Below are positions 1-12,544 of a stretch of DNA of 64,000 nt, one piece after another. The notes beneath the pieces were generated by a model. The model made no database searches. It had not been told where the DNA came from and saw only the letters and a program-made list of their open reading frames with translations. The translations under genes were made by a program, and so were the position numbers. The DNA comes from Pararge aegeria (lineage: Eukaryota > Arthropoda > Insecta > Lepidoptera > Nymphalidae): assembly GCF_905163445.1 (NCBI RefSeq), contig NC_053189.1, positions 17,998,001-18,062,000 of the forward strand, in the 5' to 3' direction. The number at the start of each line of letters is the position of its first letter. The first letter of the stretch is position 1.

Positions 1-1140
1 AGTTACGAGGGCGATAGCAATTCAGAGGACAAAGTACACTCGGAGTCCGACTCCGAAACGCCCACTTCTAAGCCGAAACCAAAGATAATTAAACCCGAAA
101 GAAGAGACGAAAGTCTAGATTCAAATGATTCTGGTGAGAAAGAACACGAAGCACCGAAAATTGTAAGAGGTAGAAAGAAAGCTATGTACGTGTCGCCATA
201 CAGGAGAACGGTACCAAGTCCAAAAAAGCCACTAACTCCACCGGCGAAAACATCGCCAAAATCTAGCTTAACGTTAATCAAGCCATCTACAAGTTCCTCC
301 AACAAAGCTCACTCTAGTGCCAAACCACCGACCAAAATGCTTCCAGCAACAAAAACTAGCACTAACACTTCGCCTAAGAAAACCGCACCAAACAAATCAC
401 CCTCCAAGCTATCTCAAAAACCCATTACGATTCCACCGGTTGCTAGCAAACCAATACCATTAGTTAGACAGGGTACGTTTACGAAGGAAGAAAGTTGCGT
501 GCCAGCAAGAGAACTGCCTATACCTGATAAAAAGGCTAACACACGTGTTGGGACAGCAACCTCGCCCACGAAAGCTGCGCCCAACACTTCTCCATCTAGA
601 CTTCCGCAGTTCAATCGCTCTCGCCCTTCGACGAGTAAAAATAACAAGGCGGCCCAGCAAAGTACTTCCAAACGTAATTCAGAGCCTATGATGAAAAACT
701 CTGCTTCTAATCACAGTTTGCAAAGCAATGACAGTGGAAAAACAATCATACTCGCTCGCGGATCTAGACAAGGTAGCACCTCGAGCGTAAATTCCATATC
801 GTCGTCTTCCAAAACGAAAGACGTTGAGAGCAAAATTGCGAATCTATGGAAAAAAGTTGAGTTAACTAAAAAGTTACCAGCGAAAAGCGATAAAAAAGTT
901 TGGATTGAAAGCGACAAGACTGAAACACCGAAGTTAATCAGGAGTTCGACCTTCGAAGGTCAACCGAAACAGCAGGTATCGACGGCGACTAAGCAGAAAT
1001 CGGCAATCGGTATCAGAGTTTCGCAGATTCCAAGTTTGAGGCCAAAATCGACGCCAAACAAAAGTACGAGCCAAAGTAGCGTCAATAAAAAACCTACTAG
1101 AGGCTTCCTAAGAAAAGGGAGCGGTCAAGTCACCTCCTGA
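1..1140 (+). CDS. Apc: Adenomatous polyposis coli (APC) homologue, C-terminal part (5' partial)
   Basis: The reading frame is open from base 1 and ends at TGA 1138-1140, so only the last 379 residues are present; upstream exons lie outside the window. The stretch is basic, serine/threonine/proline/lysine-rich and apparently disordered, as in the APC basic domain. Recognisable pieces are YVSPYRRTVPSPKK (from about 184), SRQGSTSSVNSISSSS, IANLWKKVE and VWI. At 1021-1032 the frame reads SQIP, the SxIP motif that binds EB1; human APC has SQIP at the equivalent place. The protein ends GQVTS, resembling the VTSV PDZ-ligand end of human APC but lacking the final valine. APC family members scaffold beta-catenin destruction and link microtubule ends to the cortex. 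The armadillo and beta-catenin repeats are not in view, so the call rests on the C-terminal motifs. Confidence 0.78.
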   Translation, partial: SYEGDSNSEDKVHSESDSETPTSKPKPKIIKPERRDESLDSNDSGEKEHEAPKIVRGRKKAMYVSPYRRTVPSPKKPLTPPAKTSPKSSLTLIKPSTSSSNKAHSSAKPPTKMLPATKTSTNTSPKKTAPNKSPSKLSQKPITIPPVASKPIPLVRQGTFTKEESCVPARELPIPDKKANTRVGTATSPTKAAPNTSPSRLPQFNRSRPSTSKNNKAAQQSTSKRNSEPMMKNSASNHSLQSNDSGKTIILARGSRQGSTSSVNSISSSSKTKDVESKIANLWKKVELTKKLPAKSDKKVWIESDKTETPKLIRSSTFEGQPKQQVSTATKQKSAIGIRVSQIPSLRPKSTPNKSTSQSSVNKKPTRGFLRKGSGQVTS

Positions 1141-4872
<3,732 letters not shown>

Positions 4873-5131
4873 GGTTTTTTATTCAAATTTCAAATTCAAA
4901 TTCATTTATTTTAAGTAGGCCTACTTTATAAGTACTTTTGAAACGTTAAGTATATATGTTTAAAGTGACTCTACCACCGGTTCGGAAAGCAGATTCTACC
5001 GAGAAGAGCCGGCAAGAAACGCAGTAGTTGCTCTTTTCCAACATCAACATTTACAATCATTTTTCTATCTTGTGGGAGATGAGAGCGAGGCTGGCTGCTT
5101 CCTATCTACCTTGTCATTGAGGAAGTCATCA
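4873..5131 (-). mobile_element. LINE-B remnant, 3' end (left half, split by a later LINE)
   Basis: Reverse-strand 3' untranslated end of a non-LTR retrotransposon. It closely matches the 3' ends at 38612-38943 and 43744-43930, sharing blocks such as CTCTACCACCGGTTCGGA and TTGTGGGAGATGAGAGC-like sequence. Its body resumes at 6991 after an 1.86-kb insertion. Confidence 0.75.
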
Positions 5132-6738
5132 AATAAATATCTCTCTTTGTTGAAGTTTAATGTGCCTGAATGTAACGATACTTTTAAGTTCAGACACGTT
5201 AGCAGCTCAGACGTTATTAAGGCATCTAAATTATTAAATAATAAGAAAACAAATGACTTGTGGGGCATTTCCGTTAACGTTGTAAAGTCTTTGATTGATA
5301 TAATTGCACCTGACCTATCATTCATATTTAATAATTGTATAGACTGTGGTGTGTTTCCTGATTTAATGAAACATAGCAAACTAGTTCCGTTGTTCAAATC
5401 GGGTAGTACTACCGACCCCTCTAACTTAAGACCAATATCTGTACTACCTACTCTCAGTAAAATCTTTGAAATACTTATATTAAATCAATTACTTCACTTT
5501 TTTAATAAGAACGATTTATTGCACGGGCAGCAATTTGGTTTTACACGGGGTCGCAAAACAACCGATGTTGGTGTTGAGTTAGTAAAAAATATATTTGAAG
5601 CCTGGGAGAAGTCACGGGACGCACTTGGCGTCTTCTGTGACTTGTCCAAGGCTTTCGATTGTGTACAACATGAAACATTAATCAGGAAACTACACCACTA
5701 TGGGATTCGGGGCATAGCTCTAGATTTAATGATTTCCTATCTTAATGATAGAATTCAAAAAGTTGACGTGAACGGAAAGCGGTCTAACGGGTCATTTGTG
5801 CAAATTGGTGTCCCCAGGGATCTATATAAGAACCCTTCCTATACCTCATTTACATGAATGACCTTCCTTACCTAGCTGAGGACAATCACGGGATAGTATT
5901 GTTTGCTGATGATACATCATTGATGTTTAAAATTAAACGTCGTGAAAAAAATCTTGACGATGTAAACATATGTCTCGCTAAAGTAGTACAATGGTTTGAG
6001 GCTAATAACTTAGCTCTTAACGGAAAAAAAACGAAGAGTATTAAATTCACAATACCGAATGTTAAACAAGTAAAAACCATTGTACAACTTAATAATGAGG
6101 AGTTGGATTTGGTGGATACGACAATCTTTTTAGGAATAACTTTAGATGCTAAGCTTCAATGGGGCCCACATATAAATAATTTAGCGAACAGACTTAGTTC
6201 TGCAGCATACGCGGTAAAAAAGATTCGTCATATGACAAACATAGAAACTGCTAGGCTTGTTTATTTTAGTTATTTTCACAGCATTATGTCCTATGGCATT
6301 TTATTATGGGGTAATGCTGCTGATATAGATTCTATTTTCGTCCTGCAGAAAAGGGCTGTTCGTGCAATATATAAAATGGGCCCAAGAGAGTCATTAAGGG
6401 TTAAATTTAAAGAAGTTAAAATAATGACGGTGCATAGTCAGTACATATATCAAAATTATTTAATTTATGTCCATAAAAATATATCAAAATTTAAAAAGAA
6501 AATGCACTGTAACAATATTAATATTAGAAGCAAAAATAAACTCGTTGTGCAGTTTACTAGGCTACACAAAATTGCAAATTCATTCAAGGGCAATTGTATA
6601 TTATTTTATAACAAATTACCAAATGAAATCTTTGAGTTGTCTCTCAATAAGTTCAAAGTTTATATAAAACGTAAGCTTACAGAAAAGTCATATTATAACA
6701 TTAAGGATTATTTAAACGATAAAAAAGCTTGGGTGTGA
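5132..6738 (+). pseudogene. LINE-A reverse transcriptase pseudogene
   Basis: Frame 1 (5132-about 5815) encodes the fingers and palm start, with LVPLFKSG, LRPISVLPTLSKIFE, DLSKAFDCV and IGVP. The second frame (from 5854) carries FADDTSLM, the catalytic FADD box, then the thumb and C-terminal region to KKAWV and TGA at 6738. A one-base loss after IGVP, plus an in-frame TAA a few codons later in the restored phase, breaks the protein between 5812 and 5838, so no full enzyme can be made. The first ~20 codons of the open frame before 5132 come from antisense LINE-B 3' UTR and are not part of this gene. Confidence 0.85.
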
Positions 6739-6990
6739 ATTTCTCTAGCTTCATAGCTTAATTTAAATTTACTGGAAGATGGTGATAACAAAAAAATAAA
6801 TTTACCCGGCTAAGTTTGTTGTGGGCTCTTCTTAGACCAGGGCGCGTTTGGAACCCTCGTAGCTTTAGATTTAAGTTGGCGAACGAAGTTATCACCATCC
6901 CGTTACAATTATGTAAACAATTATGTATGAACGCTTCATAAGTGCCTGTGATAGGCCTACATGAATAAAGAAATTTTGAATTTGAATTTT
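5132..6990 (+). mobile_element. LINE-A, 5'-truncated non-LTR retrotransposon
   Basis: Copy running from the middle of the reverse-transcriptase ORF to a 3' end whose last bases are repeated TTGAATTT units. The 3' UTR (about 6739-6990) contains TTGTGGGCTCTTCTTAGACC and is shared with the copies at 23706, 33888, 46112 (inverted) and 61272. It interrupts the older LINE-B on the opposite strand at a CATCAA/TATAGTAAAC site that is continuous in the copy near 43905-43925. The clade is CR1/Jockey-like by protein sequence, not resolved further. Confidence 0.85.
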
Positions 6991-7178
6991 GAATTATAGT
7001 AAACTCGCTGTACTAAATGCGTTTTTACACATTTTTTAAATGTATGCATTGGTAGGTCAAGAATTTCCTTAGGAATCATGTTGTAAAAGCGTTTACTCAA
7101 CCCCACAAAGGATTTCTGCACCTTTCGCAGACGATATGCAGATATCACTTATTTATGTCCGTTTCTGGTAAGTCGGTT
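6991..7178 (-). mobile_element. LINE-B remnant, RT C-terminus (right half)
   Basis: Reverse strand encodes ISAYRLRKVQKSFVGLSKRF and continues FYNMIPKEILDLPMH, matching the LINE-B copy at 43930-44100 (SSAYRLRKVQGSFVGLSIRF). This is the continuation of the element at 4873-5131; the two halves flank LINE-A. It is abutted on the right by an unrelated Jockey-like fragment. Confidence 0.8.
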
Positions 7179-7179
7179 T

Positions 7180-7880
7180 ATTCGGGTATTCGGTCGGGTA
7201 GACTCTACCCCATGTTAAACAGAAGTAGCAAGTGGTCAGTTCGTCATAAAGTGACACTCTATAAAACCTGTGTCCGCCCCATCATGTCATATGCGAGCGT
7301 CGCCTTCGCGTTTTGCCCTCCCTCCGCATATAAGAGATTCCAGACTCTCCAAAACCGCTTCATGCGCAACGCTACTGGGTGCCCCTGGTTCGTACGCAAC
7401 GTCGATCTCCATAGAGATCTCAAACTCCCCACTATTGCTCAATATTTCAAACAACTCGAAAATTTACTTTGAGAAGTCTATCCGACATCCCAACCCTCTC
7501 ATAGTTGCGGCTTCTTTTTACTCACCCAACCTTAGCGCCACTCTCAACAAGAGGAGGCCTAAACATATCCTTCACGACCCTGACGATCAGATTACTACTG
7601 ACAATGCTCCCTATCAGAACATCTTCCCATGCACAGCGTCTTCGACGGCGAAGACGAGGTCCACGACTTCTAACGTCAACCGGACGTGGGCTCGCACCAC
7701 GTTCTCGGAAGCGTGCGGATTAATCACCGTCCGTAACCCTTTCACTCCAATCGTCGCCTAAGCCGATGTTCGGCCTCACATGAGGCGCCCTCAGGCCGAC
7801 GATCCCTTCGCTTCTTCGAGCCCTAGGGTTCAAACTCTTCCTGGCAGAGCCCCATTCTCAAAAAAAACCTAAAACTATTC
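7180..7880 (+). mobile_element. Jockey-like LINE fragment (RT C-terminus and 3' end)
   Basis: The frame at 7180-7470 encodes GRLYPMLNRSSKWSVRHKVT, LYKTCVRPIMSYASVAFAF and a QNRFMRNATGCPWFVRN block typical of the Jockey RT C-terminal region. The match then shifts frame at about 7455-7475 and continues (HPNPLIVAASFY) to about 7760. The tail is C-rich and ends near an A-run at 7861. It is 5'-truncated and frameshifted. Confidence 0.75.
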
Positions 7881-7904
7881 TCAGTTTAAAGTCATTAAAA
7901 TATC

Positions 7905-8195
7905 ACTTATTTCAATGGTGAAGAAAACCATTGTGAGGAAACCTGCATGCCAGAGAGATTAACATATGGGCCAGCGCGGTGGATTACGGCCTTAAACCCT
8001 TCTCATTGTGAGAGGAGACCGGCAGGGCGATTACGTATCTCGCGACAGCAATGCGACAGGCGTAAATCTTGCAATCACTGCTGTCAAACGTCACTTTTCA
8101 ATACAATAAATAAACAAAACTGACGTTTGACACCCTGCCGTGCTCTGTAGTGGGCCGGGAATGGGTTGGTGTGATGATGATGATGATGAAGTATA
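7905..8195 (+). mobile_element. SINE-A copy with internal insertion
   Basis: Shares the SINE-A body (TGAGGAAACCTGCATGCC; GGGCCAGCGCGGTGGA; CTGTAGTGGGCCGGGAATGG; GATGATGAT end) with copies at 32222, 35826, 46918, 57045 and 62698. The block 8021-8139, bounded by GGCAGGG and CCCTGCC and containing a 12-bp inverted pair TGTCAAACGTCA/TGACGTTTGACA, is absent from the other copies and looks like a small secondary insertion. Confidence 0.75.
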
Positions 8196-9085
8196 AAAAA
8201 ATAAAAGATATCGGTACCATTTCGATTGCTTACAAATCTCTTACAGAGTTGACTAAGCAGCAGAAACGAAGCACCACTTTAAAACCCGTTACTAGAGATT
8301 TGTGCCCAACCGAGTAACTACCACTGTCCACTAGTCAGATTGTTTATTATTTCAAATTTGATTCCATACAATTCAGATTGGAGTATTCCATCTACTTAAC
8401 TGAAAACATGCTTACATTTTTTTTTTATAGTTATCCTTCAAAATAGCATATTAACCACATAAAACCTATTTACCCTATATATCTGTTTTATATAACATTA
8501 CAAAAATATTAATAACAAAAACTATATGTAATTACATACTGTATTTATGGAGGCATGCATTTGCAGAGGTAGATCGGTACATTATAACAATACTGTAAAG
8601 CCGGATCCTGGCAACCTCTAATGGCGTTACAGCGCGAAAACAAACATTTAAATGTTTACAACCATTCATAGTATTTCTATCTCACAAAGACCTTTAGACT
8701 CACAGATAAATGCGAAGTGGGTTTGTGCCAGATAGGTACTACGATAGTATTTAAATACACATATCAGACTGTCGGTACATCCGATACTAAAGCTTCGTGA
8801 GATAGAATGACTACACCACAAACTTTAATTATAAAAGCGAACATAACTAAAAAGAACAACTTCTTTCAAAAACTTCTTATTTCTATCAAAAGTGATATTA
8901 TATTTGTAAAAGAAATCCTCAAGAAAAAAAAATGTAAAAATAATAACTTTAAAATAAAAAGAAAAATAAAGCTAAACTGTAACTTCGACCATGCTTTACA
9001 GTATCTCAACTTACAAGCAACACGAGCTATATTACAGAAAGAAACCCATTTTATAATATTGATTACGTAGAACAGCAATTCTTAT
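8196..9085. other. Intergenic, no supported feature
   Basis: AT-rich. It holds one lysine-rich 87-codon open frame (8807-9070) without recognisable domain or codon signature; I do not call it a gene. Confidence 0.5.
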
Positions 9086-9091
9086 TTACAA
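9086..9091 (+). repeat. Target-site duplication TTACAA (left)
   Basis: TTACAA directly precedes the left inverted terminus and is repeated at 12539-12544 directly after the right terminus. A 4-bp reading (TACA, with the terminus one base longer) is formally possible because of the flanking T/A bases. Confidence 0.85.
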
Positions 9092-9125
9092 TTGAGGCCA
9101 CCAGAACCAGAGCGGCCCAAACCAC
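9092..9125 (+). repeat. Left terminal inverted repeat
   Basis: Begins TTGAGGCCACCAGAACC and continues into CAGAGCGGCCCAAACCAC. It pairs with the right end at 12505-12538; the first 21 positions are identical and the next ~12 differ at two or three places. Confidence 0.9.
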
Positions 9126-9352
9126 AATTTGTGATATATTAGTTGACCACGGCAATGCTCCTTTTCAAACCCTTAAGTTCATAGCCAGAGTGGCTCAAAG
9201 GTAATTTCAGTAAACAATCATAGATGGCGTTAAAAAAATTGTTCTGGCATTTTGATTCTTAAATGAATATTAATAGAGCATAGTGGCCCAGATCACTTGA
9301 GTCACTATAGTATCTGCCGCCATTACGGCTCATGTGACATGGGCCACTCTGG
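9107..9352. promoter_or_regulatory. Subterminal motif cluster, left
   Basis: Direct copies of CCAGAGYGGCYCA at 9107-9119 (CCAGAGCGGCCCA) and 9185-9197 (CCAGAGTGGCTCA), a degenerate copy at 9279-9290 (CATAGTGGCCCA), and an inverted exact copy at 9340-9352 (TGGGCCACTCTGG). Probably transposase-binding sites, by analogy with subterminal repeats of other DNA transposons. Confidence 0.6.
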
Positions 9353-9610
9353 TCTTTGGTACTTACGTGTAAACATTTTTGGTGTTGTGGGTACAAAACT
9401 GGTGTTTTTACGCAATAAGTGTGTATAGATTAGTTATTAATCTACGTGAACGTGCGGAAAGGTGTTGGCGGTACAGCAATAAGCTTAAGAGGTAAGAATA
9501 CCTGTTATTAGTCAGATATTTTCTTGTTTTTTCGATGTCAATAAATTGTAACCTACAAATTAACTTAATTTTTACTATTTTTGTTTCGAACAGATCTAGC
9601 AGGAGCTACA

Positions 9611-12036
9611 ATGATTGAAACTGAGAATGAAGCTGCTGAAAACATTGAGGATGACATACTAGGTAATTCTTAGTTTTAAATGTTGAGTTTTCGTTAGGTT
9701 ATTATTTAATTTGTTACTGTATTTTCATTGACTATTTTTGTTTGGGCCAGACCCAGCAGAAGCTACAATGAGTGCAACTGAGAATGAAGCTACTGACAAC
9801 ATTGAAGGTGACTTACGTGGTAAGCTTACGTTTTTAGAGTTCCGTAATAAAACAATGTGGGATTTTTTTTTCGCGTATTAGACTATTGAAGGAGGCGTTC
9901 TTGGATAGATCTTTTGAAAAAAATTGAGGGTGCTTATGAGAAGTTTTAATGTTAAGTTTTCGTCATGTATGTAGGTTGTTACTTACTTTTCTGATTTTTA
10001 TATATTTTAGCTATTAATTTACGCTATAATAATTAGTTAATAATTTTATTTTTGCAGATATATTTGGATTGAGTCCGGTGGAGCCCTATGAGGATTCGGG
10101 TTCTGAGTATGTCCCAGAACAACGTAGCAGGAGCTCATCGAGGAGTTTACAAGACATTCTTGGGGACTCGTCTACTGAAAACAATGAAGAGGGTCAGCCA
10201 TCTTTTTCAACAAACAAAGATACAAGGAAGCGTATGCGCAAAGAAAGTTTATGGAAAAAGAATGTGAGAAAAAATAAACGAGCTAGAGGTGAGGCATACG
10301 TAAATACAAAAGGCGTTCTCATTCCTGCTAAACAAATAGATACAGGTCTTCAATGCACCTGTAATCAAAAATGCCATGACAAAATTGTACATGACAGACA
10401 AAAACAACTTTTTTCAAAGTTTTATGCCCTAGCAAATTTTGATTTGCAAAGTGCATACCTATATTCACTCATACATGTCGTGATAAAAGCAAGGTCTTAT
10501 GTGAGAGTTAGAGATACCACATCGGATCGGGTAGCTGGAAACGTCACATCGAAGCCCAAGGAATTTTCTCGATTGTATCACTTACCAGAGGCGAATGGAA
10601 AACATATTCGTGTGTGTAAGTCATTTTTTAAGCAAGTTTTTAAAGTATCGGACGGACGCCTTACAAGGGTTCTGAAAAATAAGCCTCTTGGCGATCCCGC
10701 TCCCATTGATAAAAGAGGCCGGCACATTCCGTCGAATAAAACTCCAGAAACAAAAGTAAACGAAGTAAAGGATTTCATCAATACTTTTCCGAAATATGAT
10801 TCTCACTACACAAGACACAAAAGTGAATCGAGACAGTACTTGCCTCCTCACTTAAATTTGTCAATAATGTACTCTGAATACAAAAGTAAGGTTGCAGGAC
10901 CAGTTTCAAAATACATATTCGAAAAAATATTTAATGAAAATTTCAACCTCACATTTCATGCTCCAGTAACTGACTCATGTAAGCGATGTGACAATTTCAA
11001 AGTAAAAATTGACGCTTGCGATAACAACGAGCTTTCTAAAAAAAATGAGCTTACTATCGCCAAAGAACTTCATTTGCGAAAAGCAGAATCTGCGATGAAA
11101 AATTTAAAACTTGACATGCAAAATGCGAAGCAGGATAACGATACTACCGTTATAATCTTTGACTTAATGAAGACTCTCCCAACACCAGTAATTTCAACTG
11201 GTATTTGCTACTACAAGCGTCAGTTGTGGACCTACTGTTTAGGCATTCATAATGCTGGTACAGACGAAATGTTTATGTATGTCTGGGATGAATCGACAGC
11301 ATCCAGGGGACCACAAGAAATAGGTTCATGCCTCCTAAAATTTATCAGAGAACATGTACACACAAAGAGGCTAATCATGTACTCTGACCAGTGTGGCGGG
11401 CAAAACCGCAACATAAAAGTTGCAGCGTTATGTATGCATATTGTTTCTAGTCCTCAATTTACAGTGGAAAATATAGACCACAAATTTACGGTCAGCGGAC
11501 ATTCTTTTTCATCTTGCGACCGGGCTTTTGGCTTGGTGGAAAAACAAAAGAAGTATTTCCCAGACATATACGTTCCCGAACATTGGAACAATGTGATATT
11601 AGCAGCAAGAAAAAAGAAACCTTTCAAAATTGTGGAAATGAAAGGAGATGACTTTATATCCACCAAAGCCTTGGAAACTAATATCACAAACAGGAAGATC
11701 GGCGTTGATCGAAGTAAAGTTGAATGGCTTAAAATACAGTGGCTTTTGTACAATAAAAGCCATCCATTCTCGATGTTCTTCAAATATTCCAACGAGCCAG
11801 AAGTTCTTTTCGCAGAGGTTAATTTCAGCAAGAGGTCATCCAAAGATACGTCAAACTTTGAACTCGAGATTTTATTTCCAGAGGGAAGAAAAATCAGCCA
11901 TGAGAAAAAAAAAGACCTTCTATGCCTTTTGGAATATGTTCCACCTATCTATCACCCTTTCTATGAACAACTCAAAGTCTCCTCCAATGCGGGGAATGAA
12001 CTAGATGGTGCAATTAGTGATTCTTCGACTGATTAA
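9611..12036 (+). CDS. Transposase-like protein, 699 aa, three coding exons
   Basis: Proposed exons: 9611-9662 (within exon 9594-9662), 9751-9819 and 10058-12036; they sum to 2,100 nt with all junctions in phase 1 and an Asp codon split at each. No ATG precedes 9611 in frame in the candidate upstream exon ending GAG/GTAAGA near 9491, so 9611 is taken as start. The second and third exons have clear pyrimidine-rich acceptors. The N-terminus is acidic then very basic (about residues 95-120), with a CTCNQKC cysteine cluster near 140 and CKRC near 348. Candidate catalytic acids lie in IIFDLMKTLPTP (D409), MYSDQCGGQNRN (D484) and SCDRAFGLVEK (D528 or E535), consistent with an RNase H-like DDE/D fold. 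It resembles many uncharacterised arthropod proteins carrying YSDxCxGQN; that kinship is from memory. Function is inferred from the TIR context. Confidence 0.8.
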
Positions 12037-12255
12037 CTGACTGGCTAATTTAATACTTTGTCATGTTATGCCTAAGATAGTCTTAAGTTGAAATAAAAAC
12101 TATAATAAATTAATAATATATGAGTTTAAGATAAATCTAAAGTTTAATAAAAATTACACAGTAATAAAGGAGCTAGTTCTGAGTTTAATTTGTAGTATTT
12201 AAGTTGAAAAATGACAATTTGCATTTAAATTAATAAAAAAGGTGATAAGGTTCAT

Positions 12256-12523
12256 ACATATTGGCCTATTATTTATACACTGTTTATAAATATATTGTCA
12301 ATGCTAAGTGCCATAGTGGCCTATCTGCAAAAAAAATTACAAATAACAAAAATACTGATTATTTTTACAGTTCATCTAAATTTTATCAATAACTAATATC
12401 ATATTTTACAAATTTTGAATACAGTGTCTATGATTTTTTTTTTAATTACATCTACTTAAAATTTCACCTTAACTATTTTGGCACATATCCACATAATAGT
12501 AGCTTGTGTTTGGGTCACTCTGG
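12256..12523. promoter_or_regulatory. Subterminal motif cluster, right
   Basis: Degenerate copies ACATATTGGCCTA (12256-12268) and CCATAGTGGCCTA (12311-12323), and an inverted copy TGGGTCACTCTGG (12511-12523) inside the right TIR. They mirror the left-end cluster. Confidence 0.5.
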
Positions 12524-12538
12524 TTCTGGTGGCCTCAA
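12505..12538 (-). repeat. Right terminal inverted repeat
   Basis: Ends TCTGGTTCTGGTGGCCTCAA, the reverse complement of the left terminus, followed at once by TTACAA. Confidence 0.9.
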
Positions 12539-12544
12539 TTACAA
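12539..12544 (+). repeat. Target-site duplication TTACAA (right)
   Basis: Second copy of the 6-bp TTACAA that precedes the element at 9086-9091. Confidence 0.85.

Larger units (their letters stand above)
9092..12538 (+). mobile_element. Complete DNA transposon with TIRs and spliced transposase gene
   Basis: A 3,447-bp element bounded by inverted repeats TTGAGGCCACCAGAACCAGA (perfect for 21 bp, about 33 bp with a few mismatches) and by TTACAA duplications. It contains one gene (9611-12036, plus strand) and a polyadenylation signal AATAAA at 12092. Copies of a CCAGAGTGGCCCA-like motif crowd both ends. The gene is uninterrupted and the TIRs and duplication are nearly intact, so it is recent and could be autonomous. 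It lies in intergenic DNA between APC and the zinc-finger gene. Superfamily is unassigned. Confidence 0.9.

Noticed and set aside
5072..5857. Open frame with a start at 5072 as a 261-aa gene
   Set aside because: The first ~20 codons are antisense LINE-B 3' UTR and the rest is a frameshifted LINE-A reverse transcriptase.
8807..9070. 87-codon lysine-rich ORF beside the transposon
   Set aside because: Composition is that of AT-rich DNA; no domain, no splice context, and it ends before the transposon junction.
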